Source: Aquimarina sp. AU58 (GTDB taxonomy: Bacteria; Bacteroidota; Bacteroidia; Flavobacteriales; Flavobacteriaceae). Taken from it: a stretch of 64,000 bases of DNA. The notes beneath the pieces were generated by a model. It did not search any database. It saw only the letters and a program-made list of their open reading frames with translations, and was not told the origin of the DNA. The DNA is taken from assembly GCF_900312745.1 (NCBI RefSeq), contig NZ_OMPD01000014.1, positions 1,364,001 through 1,428,000 on the forward strand, in the 5' to 3' direction. A program made the position numbers and the translations under genes. This document shows positions 43,282 through 53,000 of the stretch, one piece after another (within the stretch, counting starts at the first letter, position 1; each line of letters opens with the position of its first letter).

Positions 43282-44172
43282 ATGTTCATTTCTGAGTTTA
43301 TAGAGTACTTACTTCATGAAAAAAATTATTCTAAGCATACAGTGACAGCTTATAAAGCAGATTTGCTGTCTTTTTTAGAATTCTATCAAATAGAATACGA
43401 TACTTCGAAGATAGCCGATGCAAACTATGCTCAGATTCGTTCCTGGATTGTGAACCTCGTTAATGATGGTGTTTCTAATCGAACGATTAATAGAAAGGTG
43501 TCTTCTCTTAAAACATATTATAAATTTCTGCTTAAGTCAGAACAGATAGATAAGAACCCTCTGGCGAAGCATCAAGCTTTAAAAGCACCTAAAAAGCTTC
43601 AAATACCATTTTCTACGCAAGAAGTAGAAGATGTTTTGAATGATTTAAGAGATGATCAGGATTTCGAAAGTGTTAGAGATAGGCTGATTGTAGAGCTTTT
43701 TTATGCTACAGGAATAAGAAGAATAGAATTAGTAAATCTTAAACTATCAGATGTAGATATAAGTCAGAAGCAAATAAAAGTCTTGGGTAAACGTAATAAA
43801 GAAAGATATTTGCCGCTTCTTTCGTCGGTTTGCGATACGTTAAGCTTGTATTTGATCGTGAGATCTGATTTGATTACGGGGCAAGAACCTTCCTTTTTGC
43901 TTTTGACAAAAAAAGGAGTTAAAATCTACGAAACACTTGTGTATCGCATTATAAATAGTTATTTTAGTAAGGCATCTTCAAAAGTAAAAAAGAGTCCGCA
44001 TATTTTAAGACATTCTTTTGCGACACATTTACTAAATGAAGGGGCAAATCTAAATGCTGTAAAAGAATTGCTTGGCCATTCCAGTTTAGCTGCTACTCAG
44101 GTATATACTCATCATAGTGTAGCTCAGTTAACAAAAGTATATAAGCAATCTCATCCAAGGAATAAAAAATAA
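43282..44172 (+). CDS. xerC: Tyrosine recombinase, XerC/XerD type
   Basis: 296 residues from the ATG at 43282 (MFISEFIEYLLHEKNYSKHT); an upstream TTG would add 7 residues. The N-terminal SAM-like domain (1-90) is followed by the catalytic domain with the Arg of ATGIRRIELVNL, Lys in VLGKRNKERYLPL, HxxR in HILRHSFATHLL, the His of LLGHSSLAATQ and the nucleophile Tyr in VYTH. It resolves chromosome dimers at dif with a partner recombinase. Whether it is XerC or XerD cannot be settled here; its position next to rpsU and hpf is usual for the chromosomal copy. Confidence 0.88.
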   Translation: MFISEFIEYLLHEKNYSKHTVTAYKADLLSFLEFYQIEYDTSKIADANYAQIRSWIVNLVNDGVSNRTINRKVSSLKTYYKFLLKSEQIDKNPLAKHQALKAPKKLQIPFSTQEVEDVLNDLRDDQDFESVRDRLIVELFYATGIRRIELVNLKLSDVDISQKQIKVLGKRNKERYLPLLSSVCDTLSLYLIVRSDLITGQEPSFLLLTKKGVKIYETLVYRIINSYFSKASSKVKKSPHILRHSFATHLLNEGANLNAVKELLGHSSLAATQVYTHHSVAQLTKVYKQSHPRNKK

Positions 44173-44240
44173 AGATGAGTTGTTAGCTTGTCAATCTTTT
44201 TGGCTTAAAATTTTGTTCAATCTAATTAAACTAACAACCT

Positions 44241-44543
44241 ATGAAAGTGAACTTGCAGTCCGTAAATTTTAATGTAGATCAAAAGTTGGTGAATTTTACT
44301 CAAACTAAATTGGATAAGTTAGAAACTCATTTTAATCGAATAATTCATGCAGATGTATTTTTGAAAGTTATGAATACGAGCAGTAAAGAAAATAAAATTA
44401 CGGAGATTTTATTAAGTGTACCGGGAGATGAATTTATGATAAAAAAAATTAATAAATCCTTTGAAGAAGGTGTAGATGAGTGTGTTAGTTCGTTAGAAAG
44501 ACAGCTTAGAAAACGTAAAGAAAAATTAAATGCACATGTTTGA
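44241..44543 (+). CDS. hpf: Ribosome hibernation-promoting factor (HPF/YfiA, short form)
   Basis: 100 residues of the beta-alpha-beta-beta-beta-alpha fold: MKVNLQSVNFNVDQKLVNF, KLDKLETHFNRIIHADVFLK, TEILLSVPGDEF, FEEGVDECVSSLERQLRKRK. It binds the 30S decoding region in slow-growing cells and inactivates ribosomes. The short form lacks the long C-terminal dimerisation domain. It stands directly ahead of the tRNA cluster. Confidence 0.9.
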   Translation: MKVNLQSVNFNVDQKLVNFTQTKLDKLETHFNRIIHADVFLKVMNTSSKENKITEILLSVPGDEFMIKKINKSFEEGVDECVSSLERQLRKRKEKLNAHV

Positions 44544-44564
44544 TTATTTTTTTTGAAAAATAGT

Positions 44565-44594
44565 TTTGTGAAAGAAATAAATTCTATACATTTG
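44565..44594 (+). promoter_or_regulatory. Promoter of the tRNA-Thr(TGT) gene
   Basis: TTTG (44565-44568), 18 nt, then TACATTTG (44587-44594): the full Bacteroidota consensus, about 50 nt before the tRNA. Confidence 0.75.
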
Positions 44595-44645
44595 CAGTCC
44601 GTTAGAAATAGCGGACTTTTTTATGTTCTAAAACATGGTGAAAAG

Positions 44646-44718
44646 CCGATGTAGCTCAGCTGGCTAGAGCAGCTGATTTGTAATCAGCAGGTCGTGGGTT
44701 CGAGTCCCTCCATCGGCT
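44646..44718 (+). tRNA. tRNA-Thr (anticodon TGT)
   Basis: Acceptor GCCGATG pairs with CATCGGC, a standard D arm and T arm (GTGGGTTCGAGTCCCTC) are present, and the anticodon stem CTGATT..AATCAG holds TGT. No encoded CCA. Confidence 0.95.
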
Positions 44719-44767
44719 CTAAAAAAGCAATTTTTTTAAATAAAAAATAAAGCTTTTTAAATAGAAT

Positions 44768-44797
44768 TTTGAATTGTAAAATAAATGACTATTTTTG
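44768..44797 (+). promoter_or_regulatory. Promoter of the tRNA-Tyr gene
   Basis: TTTG (44768-44771), 18 nt, then TATTTTTG (44790-44797). A second complete promoter inside the tRNA cluster. Confidence 0.7.
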
Positions 44798-44846
44798 CGC
44801 ACTCAAAATTCAATAAGTTCATTTTAAAATATTGAATTTTTTAATC

Positions 44847-44928
<82 letters not shown>

Positions 44929-45028
44929 CATAATTTTAAAATAAGCATCAACTTAATTTGTCTAGATGTTTTTTTTAAAGAAGTTAAAAATAAAATTCTG
45001 TTCTGAAATTTTTAATTCAGAACTAAAA

Positions 45029-45101
45029 GCGGGAGTAGCTCAGTTGGTAGAGCGTCAGCCTTCCAAGCTGAATGTCGCCAGTTCGAACCTGGTCTCCCGC
45101 T
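45029..45101 (+). tRNA. tRNA-Gly (anticodon TCC)
   Basis: Acceptor GCGGGAG / CTCCCGC, anticodon stem CAGCCT..AGCTG with TCC, T loop GTTCGAAC. No encoded CCA. No separate promoter is obvious, so it may be read together with tRNA-Tyr. Confidence 0.95.
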
Positions 45102-45347
45102 CTAAGAATTTTCTTTAACCGATAAATGATCTTCTTTGAATTTTATATATCGGTAATAAAAAAAAGCAGGATGAAAAACTTGCATAGAGAGTGAGGCCTT
45201 ATTTTTGAGGTTTTTAACTTTAAAATAGAGCAAATCTTAATTGTAAACTAATTAAGGTTGGATTTTTAACATAAATGTAATGATTGATCGGATTCCTTTC
45301 TTATAGTAATGAAAGTGCTCTGATTTGTCATTATACTCGTGTAAAAA

Positions 45348-45419
45348 GCCGGTGTAGCTCAGGGGTAGAGCGTTTCCTTGGTAAGGAAGAGGTCACGAGT
45401 TCAAATCTCGTCATTGGCT
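45348..45419 (+). tRNA. tRNA-Thr (anticodon GGT)
   Basis: Acceptor GCCGGTG with CATTGGC contains two G-T wobble pairs. The anticodon stem TTCCTT..AAGGAA holds GGT and the T loop is GTTCAAAT. It lies 58 nt ahead of tuf and is probably on the same transcript. The 246-nt stretch before it (45102-45347) shows only a weak 7-bp hairpin. Confidence 0.93.
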
Positions 45420-45477
45420 CTAGGTTCAGAATTTTAAATTGAACACTAATATATAACTAAGATTAAATAAATTAATT

Positions 45478-46665
45478 ATGGCAAAGGAAACTTTTGATCG
45501 TTCCAAACCGCACTTAAATATTGGTACTATTGGACACGTTGATCACGGTAAAACGACTTTAACTGCTGCGATTACTAAAGTATTGGCAGATGCAGGTCTT
45601 TCTGAAGCAAGAGATTTCGATCAAATCGATAACGCTCCTGAAGAAAAAGAAAGAGGTATTACTATTAATACATCTCATGTTGAGTACCAAACGGAGAATC
45701 GTCATTATGCACACGTTGACTGTCCAGGTCACGCCGATTATGTAAAGAACATGGTTACTGGTGCTGCTCAAATGGACGGAGCGATCTTAGTAGTTGCTGC
45801 TACAGATGGTCCTATGCCACAAACTCGTGAGCACATCCTATTAGGACGTCAGGTTGGTATTCCTAGAATTGTTGTATTCCTTAATAAAGTGGATATGGTT
45901 GATGATGAGGAATTATTAGAGCTTGTTGAAATGGAAGTAAGAGATCTTCTTTCTTTCTATGAGTATGATGGAGATAATGGTCCTGTAATATCTGGTTCTG
46001 CACTTGGAGCTCTTAATGGAGAACAAAAATGGGTAGATACTGTAATGGAATTAATGGCTGCTGTAGATGATTGGATCGAGTTACCAAAGCGTGATGTTGA
46101 GAAAGATTTCTTAATGCCGATTGAAGATGTATTTTCTATTACTGGTCGTGGTACTGTTGCTACAGGTCGTATAGAAACAGGAATTGCTAATACTGGAGAT
46201 CCAGTTGAGATTATTGGTATGGGAGCTGAAAAGCTTACTTCAACTATAACAGGTATCGAGATGTTCCGTCAAATCCTTGATAGAGGTGAGGCAGGAGATA
46301 ATGCTGGTATCCTATTAAGAGGTATTGAGAAAACTCAGATTTCTCGTGGTATGGTAATCACTAAGCCTGGTTCTGTAACTCCACACAAAAAATTCAAAGC
46401 TGAGGTATATATCCTTAAGAAAGAAGAAGGTGGACGTCACACTCCATTCCATAATAACTACCGTCCTCAGTTTTATGTACGTACAACTGATGTAACAGGA
46501 AATATTGCTCTTCCTGATGGAGTTGAAATGGTAATGCCTGGGGATAACTTAACTATTACTGTTGAGCTAATTCAGACAATTGCAATGAATGTAGGTCTTC
46601 GTTTTGCGATCCGTGAAGGTGGTAGAACAGTAGGTGCTGGTCAGGTAACTGAAATTTTAGACTAA
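45478..46665 (+). CDS. tuf: Elongation factor Tu
   Basis: 395 residues. The GTPase domain has GHVDHGKTT (residues 19-27), RGITINTSHVEY (switch 1), DCPGHADYV and NKVDMVDD; domain 2 starts near RGTVATGRIETG and domain 3 ends RFAIREGGRTVGAGQVTEIL. It delivers aminoacyl-tRNA to the ribosome. It is encoded between tRNA-Thr and tRNA-Trp, the usual arrangement in this group. Confidence 0.98.
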   Translation: MAKETFDRSKPHLNIGTIGHVDHGKTTLTAAITKVLADAGLSEARDFDQIDNAPEEKERGITINTSHVEYQTENRHYAHVDCPGHADYVKNMVTGAAQMDGAILVVAATDGPMPQTREHILLGRQVGIPRIVVFLNKVDMVDDEELLELVEMEVRDLLSFYEYDGDNGPVISGSALGALNGEQKWVDTVMELMAAVDDWIELPKRDVEKDFLMPIEDVFSITGRGTVATGRIETGIANTGDPVEIIGMGAEKLTSTITGIEMFRQILDRGEAGDNAGILLRGIEKTQISRGMVITKPGSVTPHKKFKAEVYILKKEEGGRHTPFHNNYRPQFYVRTTDVTGNIALPDGVEMVMPGDNLTITVELIQTIAMNVGLRFAIREGGRTVGAGQVTEILD

Positions 46666-46687
46666 TACAAGATAGTATATAAAAGTT

Positions 46688-46713
46688 AAGGTATTCGTTG
46701 ATACGAATACCTT
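46688..46713 (+). other. Hairpin between tuf and tRNA-Trp
   Basis: An 11-bp perfect stem (46688-46698 with 46703-46713) and a 4-nt loop, extended by AGT/ACT pairs outside. There is no T tract, and tRNA-Trp starts 10 nt later, so it may be a processing or attenuation element rather than a true terminator. Confidence 0.5.
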
Positions 46714-46723
46714 GACTTATGTT

Positions 46724-46796
46724 ACGGGTTTAGCTCAGTTGGTAGAGCACTGGTCTCCAAAACCAGGTGTCGGGAGTTCGAGTCTCTCAACCCGTG
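46724..46796 (+). tRNA. tRNA-Trp (anticodon CCA)
   Basis: Acceptor ACGGGTT / AACCCGT, anticodon stem CTGGTCT..AACCAG with CCA, T loop GTTCGAGT. No encoded 3' CCA. It lies between tuf and secE. Confidence 0.95.
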
Positions 46797-46898
46797 CAAA
46801 GTCAATCAATATTGTATGTATACAGTATGGATTGTTATAATAATGAGTTTTATAACGAAATTAAAATTTGTTTTTGATTCGTTTAAAAAATAAACAAG

Positions 46899-47096
46899 AT
46901 GGCTGGACTAGTAAATTACATTGCAGAATCATATAATGAGCTAAAGAATCATGTGACTTGGACCCCTTGGGCAGAAGCACAAAGACTTACTTTGATTGTA
47001 ATCGTTTTTTCGGTTATTTTTTCCTTAGTTATCTGGGGTATAGATACTGCATTTAGTAATGTGATAGAATATTATTTTACTTTAGTTAAATCTTAA
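46899..47096 (+). CDS. secE: SecE subunit of the preprotein translocase
   Basis: 65 residues with a short amphipathic start (NYIAESYNELKNHVTWTPWAE) and a single membrane helix (LTLIVIVFSVIFSLVIWGI). The short single-helix form is normal outside the proteobacteria. It clamps SecY in the translocon. The gene lies directly ahead of nusG, as in most bacteria. Confidence 0.93.
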   Translation: MAGLVNYIAESYNELKNHVTWTPWAEAQRLTLIVIVFSVIFSLVIWGIDTAFSNVIEYYFTLVKS

Positions 47097-47105
47097 ATTT
47101 TTAAA

Positions 47106-47660
47106 ATGGCTGAAGTAGATAATACGAAGAAATGGTACGTGGTAAGAGCGGTAAGCGGTCAGGAAAATAAAGTTAAAGACTATATCGAGCGAGAGATTGC
47201 TCATATGGGACTTGAAGATTATGTTTCTCAGATTCTTGTACCTACAGAAAAAGTAGTGCAGATTCGTAATGGAAAAAAAATAAATAAAGAAAGAGTGTAT
47301 TTTCCCGGTTATGTTATGATAGAAGCTAACCTTTCTGGAGAAATACCACATATCATTAAATCTATTAATGGTGTAATAGGTTTTCTTGGTGAAGTAAAAG
47401 GAGGAGATCCTGTACCACTAAGAAAAGCAGAAATTAATAGAATGCTAGGTAAGGTTGATGAACTTGCAGTTAAGACTGATAATGTTGCAATTCCTTATAC
47501 AGTAGGAGAGACAGTAAAAGTTATCGATGGACCATTTAATGGGTTTAACGGTACTGTTGAAAAAGTAAACGAAGAAAAGCGTAAACTTGAAGTAATGGTT
47601 AAGATTTTTGGAAGAAAAACACCATTAGAGTTGAGTTATATGCAAGTAGAAAAAATATAA
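47106..47660 (+). CDS. nusG: Transcription antitermination factor NusG
   Basis: 184 residues: NGN domain (WYVVRAVSGQENKVKDYIER, VYFPGYVMIEANLSGE, GVIGFLGEV) and C-terminal KOW domain (YTVGETVKVIDGPFNGFNG). It binds RNA polymerase, limits pausing and links it to Rho or ribosomes. The start lies 9 nt after the secE stop. Confidence 0.96.
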   Translation: MAEVDNTKKWYVVRAVSGQENKVKDYIEREIAHMGLEDYVSQILVPTEKVVQIRNGKKINKERVYFPGYVMIEANLSGEIPHIIKSINGVIGFLGEVKGGDPVPLRKAEINRMLGKVDELAVKTDNVAIPYTVGETVKVIDGPFNGFNGTVEKVNEEKRKLEVMVKIFGRKTPLELSYMQVEKI

Positions 47661-47681
47661 TAATTGTTACATTATAGATCC

Positions 47682-47718
47682 AGAGTTGTTCTTTTGCTTC
47701 CACTTATAGAACAATTCT
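47682..47718 (+). other. Hairpin in the nusG-rplK spacer
   Basis: An 11-bp stem with one G-U pair (47682-47692 with 47708-47718) and a 15-nt loop, 17 nt before rplK. It may be an mRNA-processing or leader element; there is no T tract. Confidence 0.4.
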
Positions 47719-47735
47719 AATTTAAAATTAGAAAA

Positions 47736-48173
47736 ATGGCTAAAGAGATAGGTAAAGTAGTAAAATTACAAGTGCGTGGAGGAGCGGCAAACCCATCCCC
47801 ACCAGTTGGACCTGCTTTAGGTGCTGCCGGAGTAAATATCATGGAATTCTGTAAGCAATTCAATGGTAGAACACAAGATAAAGCTGGTAAAGTATTACCG
47901 GTTGTAATTAATGTGTATACAGACAAGTCTTTTGACTTTGTTATCAAAACTCCACCAGCAGCTGTTCAGATACTGGAAGCAGCAAAACAGAAAAAAGGTT
48001 CTGGAGAGCCTAATCGTAAAAAAGTAGCTAGTGTTACTTGGGATCAAGTTCGTACAATCGCAGAAGATAAAATGCAGGATTTAAATGCATTTACTGTAGA
48101 ATCTGCTATGAAAATGATTGCCGGTACCGCTCGTTCAATGGGTGTAACTGTAAAAGGACAAGCTCCTTTTTAA
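47736..48173 (+). CDS. rplK: 50S ribosomal protein uL11
   Basis: 145 residues: VVKLQVRGGAANPSPPVGPA, LGAAGVNIMEFCKQFN, PVVINVYTDKSFDF, GTARSMGVTVKG. It forms the base of the ribosomal stalk on 23S rRNA and is needed for factor-dependent GTPase activity. First ribosomal gene of the rplK-rplA-rplJ-rplL run. Confidence 0.97.
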   Translation: MAKEIGKVVKLQVRGGAANPSPPVGPALGAAGVNIMEFCKQFNGRTQDKAGKVLPVVINVYTDKSFDFVIKTPPAAVQILEAAKQKKGSGEPNRKKVASVTWDQVRTIAEDKMQDLNAFTVESAMKMIAGTARSMGVTVKGQAPF

Positions 48174-48191
48174 TCCAAAAACGTTTACAAA

Positions 48192-48887
48192 ATGGCAAAA
48201 GTAACTAAAAAGCAAAAAGAAGCGAAAGCTAAGGTTGATAGCAACAAAGCATATTCGGTAGAAGAAGCTTCTTCTTTAATAAAAGAAATAACAAACGTAA
48301 ATTTTGATGCTTCTGTAGATCTTGCTGTTCGTCTGAACGTAGATCCACGTAAAGCAAATCAAATGGTACGTGGCGTGGTAACATTACCTCACGGAACAGG
48401 AAAAGATGTTAAAGTATTAGCATTAGTAACACCAGATAAAGAAGCTGAAGCTAAAGAAGCAGGAGCTGATTTCGTTGGTCTTGATGAATATCTTGATAAA
48501 ATTAAAGGTGGATGGACAGATGTTGATGTAATCATCACTATGCCTAGTGTTATGGGTAAATTGGGACCATTAGGTAGAGTATTAGGACCTCGTGGATTAA
48601 TGCCTAACCCAAAAACTGGAACAGTAACCATGGATGTTTCAAAAGCAGTTTCTGATGTAAAGGCAGGTAAGATTGATTTTAAAGTAGATAAAACCGGTAT
48701 TGTTCATGCAGCAATAGGTAAATCTTCTTTCGATGCCGAGAAAATAGCAGGAAACGCTAAAGAATTATTAACAACATTGGTAAAGTTGAAGCCACAGACT
48801 GCAAAAGGAATATATATTAAATCAATATATATATCTTCTACAATGAGTCCTGGTGTAGAGATTGATACTAAAAACTTTGCTGGGTAA
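48192..48887 (+). CDS. rplA: 50S ribosomal protein uL1
   Basis: 231 residues: VDLAVRLNVDPRKANQMVRG, VTLPHGTGK, MPSVMGKLGPLGRVLGPRGL, MPNPKTGTVT. It forms the L1 stalk next to the E-site tRNA and commonly acts as the translational repressor of its operon. It lies 18 nt after rplK. Confidence 0.97.
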   Translation: MAKVTKKQKEAKAKVDSNKAYSVEEASSLIKEITNVNFDASVDLAVRLNVDPRKANQMVRGVVTLPHGTGKDVKVLALVTPDKEAEAKEAGADFVGLDEYLDKIKGGWTDVDVIITMPSVMGKLGPLGRVLGPRGLMPNPKTGTVTMDVSKAVSDVKAGKIDFKVDKTGIVHAAIGKSSFDAEKIAGNAKELLTTLVKLKPQTAKGIYIKSIYISSTMSPGVEIDTKNFAG

Positions 48888-48902
48888 TTAAGATAAACGA
48901 TT

Positions 48903-49424
48903 ATGACAAGAGAAGAAAAATCACTAGTAATTGATGACTTAACTGCTCAGTTAGCTGATAACACTAATATCTATTTAGCTGATATTTCAGGTTTAGATGC
49001 AGGAACAACTTCAAATTTACGTAGAGCTTGTTTTAAAGCTAATGTATCATTAAAAGTAGTTAAGAACACACTCCTTGCAAAAGCAATGGAGAATTCAGAT
49101 AAAGATTTTGGAGAATTACCAACAACATTAAAAGGTAATACTTCCATTATGTTTGCTGAAACCGGAAATGCACCAGCAAAGGTAATTAAGGAATTTCGTA
49201 AGAAATCCGAAAAACCTGTATTAAAAGGAGCATTTATAGAAGAGGCAGTATATGTAGGTGACGAAAACTTAGACGCTTTAGTTAATATTAAGTCTAAAGA
49301 AGAAGTTATCGGAGACATTATTGGTCTATTACAATCACCAGCTAAGAATGTTATTTCAGCATTAAAATCAAGTGGTGGTACTATAGCCGGTATTCTTAAA
49401 ACATTATCCGAAAAAGAAGGGTAA
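48903..49424 (+). CDS. rplJ: 50S ribosomal protein uL10
   Basis: 173 residues: MTREEKSLVIDDLTAQLADN, SGLDAGTTSNLRRACFKANV, LKVVKNTLLAKAME, KGNTSIMF. It anchors the bL12 dimers of the stalk through its C-terminal helix. It lies 15 nt after rplA. Confidence 0.97.
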   Translation: MTREEKSLVIDDLTAQLADNTNIYLADISGLDAGTTSNLRRACFKANVSLKVVKNTLLAKAMENSDKDFGELPTTLKGNTSIMFAETGNAPAKVIKEFRKKSEKPVLKGAFIEEAVYVGDENLDALVNIKSKEEVIGDIIGLLQSPAKNVISALKSSGGTIAGILKTLSEKEG

Positions 49425-49492
49425 TTAATAGTAGTGTACGCACTTTTTAACAATTATATTTCAATTAAAAAAATTATTTAAAACGATAGAAA

Positions 49493-49870
49493 ATGGCAGA
49501 TTTAAAAGATTTCGCAGAACAATTGGTTAACTTAACAGTAAAAGAAGTTAATGAGTTAGCTGATATATTAAAAGAAGAATATGGTATCGAACCTGCTGCT
49601 GCTGCAGTAGCTGTAGCTGCTGGCGGTGGTGCTGGTGGAGGAGATGCTGCTGAAGAAAAAACAGAATTTGATGTAATCCTTAAGGCTGCAGGTGGTGCTA
49701 AACTAGCTGTTGTAAAACTTGTAAAAGAACTTACAGGTCTTGGTCTTAAAGATGCTAAAGGATTAGTTGATGAAGCTCCTAAAGCAATCAAAGAAGGAAT
49801 ATCTAAAGATGAAGCAGAAGCTCTTAAAGCACAATTAGAAGAGGCTGGAGCTGAGGTTGAGCTTAAATAA
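49493..49870 (+). CDS. rplL: 50S ribosomal protein bL12
   Basis: 125 residues with an N-terminal dimerisation helix, an Ala/Gly-rich hinge (AAAAVAVAAGGGAGGG) and a C-terminal domain (FDVILKAAGGAKLAVVKLVK then GLGLKDAKGLVDEAPK). It recruits translational GTPases. A large stem-loop separates it from rpoB. Confidence 0.97.
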   Translation: MADLKDFAEQLVNLTVKEVNELADILKEEYGIEPAAAAVAVAAGGGAGGGDAAEEKTEFDVILKAAGGAKLAVVKLVKELTGLGLKDAKGLVDEAPKAIKEGISKDEAEALKAQLEEAGAEVELK

Positions 49871-49892
49871 GCTTACCATATATTGACATATA

Positions 49893-49935
49893 GGTTTAGA
49901 CCCATCATGCAATGATGCCTGATGAGGTCTAAACC
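49893..49935 (+). other. Stem-loop in the rplL-rpoB spacer
   Basis: A 10-bp perfect stem (GGTTTAGACC at 49893-49902 with 49926-49935) enclosing a smaller stem (CATCA at 49903-49907 with TGATG at 49913-49917). Its position matches the attenuator that lowers read-through into rpoBC in other bacteria. Confidence 0.55.
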
Positions 49936-50006
49936 ATTTTGCGTATATAAACATTAAGTTACAAATACGCACCCTTTTTTAAATTTTAATTTAATTCCGT
50001 CCATTG

Positions 50007-53000
50007 ATGTTAGCAACGCAAACTGAAAGATTGAATTTCTCTTCTGTAAAGAATAGACCTGATTATCCTGACTTCCTGGATATTCAGATCAAATCCTTCC
50101 AGGATTTCTTTCAACTAGAAACAAAATCTGAAGAAAGAGGAAACGAAGGTTTATACAACACCTTCATGGAAAACTTCCCGATTACAGATACTCGTAATCA
50201 ATTTGTACTAGAATTTTTAGATTACTTTGTAGACCCTCCAAGATATGATCTGCAGGAGTGTATAGAAAGAGGTCTTACCTATAGTGTACCTTTAAAAGCC
50301 CGTCTAAAACTTTTCTGTACAGATCCAGAACACGAAGATTTTGAGACTATTGTTCAGGATGTGTACTTAGGTACAATTCCTTATATGACACCCAGCGGTA
50401 CTTTTTGTATTAATGGGGCAGAGCGAGTAGTCGTATCTCAATTACACCGTTCGCCGGGAGTATTCTTTGGACAATCATTCCATGCCAATGGAACAAAATT
50501 ATATTCTGCAAGAGTAATTCCTTTTAAAGGTTCTTGGATAGAATTTGCTACCGATATCAATAGTGTAATGTACGCTTATATCGATAGAAAGAAAAAATTA
50601 CCGGTAACTACACTTTTCCGTGCAATTGGTTTTGAACGTGATAAAGATATTTTAGAAATATTTGATCTTGCAGAAGAAGTAAAAGTTTCTAAATCCGGAT
50701 TGAAAAAAGTTTTAGGTCGCAAGTTAGCAGCTCGTGTATTGAATACATGGCATGAAGATTTTGTCGATGAAGACACAGGAGAAGTTGTATCTATTGAGCG
50801 TAACGAGATCGTTTTAGATCGTGATACCATCTTAGATAAAGATCATCTTGAAGAGATTATCGAATCTGGAGCAAAAACCATTTTGCTTCATAAAGAAGAT
50901 AATCAAAAAGGAGATTATGCAATTATCCACAATACTTTACAAAAAGATCCTACCAACTCTGAAAAAGAAGCGGTAGAACATATATACCGTCAATTACGTA
51001 ATGCAGAACCGCCCGATGAAGAAACTGCAAGAGGTATTATTGACAAGTTATTCTTTTCTGATCAACGTTACAACCTTGGTGAAGTAGGTCGTTATAGAAT
51101 GAATAAGAAATTGGGACTTGATATTGCAATGGATAAGCAAGTGCTTACCAAAGAAGATATTATTACCATTATAAAGTACTTAATAGAGTTAATTAATTCT
51201 AAAGCTGAAATTGATGATATCGATCACCTTTCTAACCGTCGTGTTAGAACTGTAGGAGAGCAATTATCACAACAGTTTGGAGTTGGTCTGGCACGTATGG
51301 CTCGTACCATTCGGGAACGTATGAATGTTAGAGATAATGAGGTTTTTACACCGATTGATTTGATCAATGCTAAAACGTTATCATCTGTAATTAATTCGTT
51401 CTTTGGTACAAACCAGTTATCTCAGTTCATGGATCAAACCAATCCATTAGCAGAGATTACACATAAGCGTAGACTTTCGGCTCTTGGACCTGGAGGTTTA
51501 TCACGTGAGCGTGCAGGTTTTGAGGTACGTGATGTACACTATACACATTACGGTCGTCTATGTCCTATTGAAACACCTGAAGGACCAAATATTGGTCTGA
51601 TCTCTTCACTTTCTGTATTTGCAAAAGTGAATTCGATGGGATTCCTTGAAACTCCATATAGAAAAGTAGAAGAAGGAAAGGTTGATCTTTCTGGATATAC
51701 ATACCTAAGTGCAGAAGAGGAAGAAGAAAAATTAATAGCTCAGGCTAATATTCCGTTAAAAGAAGATGGCGCTATAGATTCTGATAAGGTAATTGCACGT
51801 ATGGAAGGTGACTTCCCGGTAATTGACCCAACCAATGTTAATTATGCCGATGTTGCTCCTAATCAGATAGCATCTATTTCTGCATCTTTAATTCCGTTCT
51901 TAGAACATGATGATGCAAACCGTGCATTGATGGGATCAAACATGATGCGTCAGGCAGTACCATTATTAAGAGTTGATGCTCCTATTGTAGGAACAGGATT
52001 AGAGCGTCAGGTAGCATCAGATTCCAGAGTATTGATTAATGCAGAAGGAGAAGGAGTTGTTGAGTATGTAGATGCACAAAAGATTACCATTAAATACGAT
52101 AGAACCGAAGAACAAAGAATGGTAAGCTTTGATGACGATTCTAAAACCTATGAATTAATAAAATTCCGTAAAACGAATCAAGGTACCAATATAAACCTTA
52201 AACCCATCGTTAATGTTGGGGATCGTGTTAAAAAAGGTCAGGTATTGTGTCAAGGATATGCTACAGAAAAAGGAGAACTTGCACTAGGTAGAAACATGAA
52301 AGTAGCCTTTATGCCTTGGAAAGGGTATAACTTTGAGGATGCGATTGTGATTTCTGAAAAAGTAGTACGAGAAGATATCTTTACTTCAATCCATATTGAT
52401 GAATATTCTCTTGAGGTTAGAGATACCAAATTAGGTAATGAAGAATTAACTAATGATATTCCTAACGTTTCTGAAGAAGCTACCAAAGATCTTGATGAAA
52501 ACGGAATGATCCGTGTTGGAGCAGAAATCAAACCGGGTGATATTCTTATCGGAAAAATTACTCCAAAAGGAGAAAGTGATCCTACTCCAGAAGAGAAACT
52601 ATTAAGAGCAATCTTTGGAGATAAAGCAGGAGATGTTAAAGATGCTTCTTTAAAAGCTTCTCCTTCTTTACATGGTGTGGTAATTGATAAAAAATTATTT
52701 GCCCGCGCTATAAAAGATAAGAGAAAACGTTCTCAGGATAAAGAAGATATTGAGATTTTAGAAAGATCATACGATACAAAATTCGAATTACTAAAATCTG
52801 AATTGGTAGACAAACTATTTGCTATCGTTGGTGGTAAAACTTCTCAGGGAGTTATGAACGACCTAGGAGAAGAAGTGCTTCCTAAAGGTAAAAAGTATAC
52901 TCAGAAAATGCTTAATAGTGTTGATGATTATGCTCACCTTACTAAAGGAACATGGACTACCGATGATGCTTTAAATAGTATGGTTGCGGATCTTATCCAT

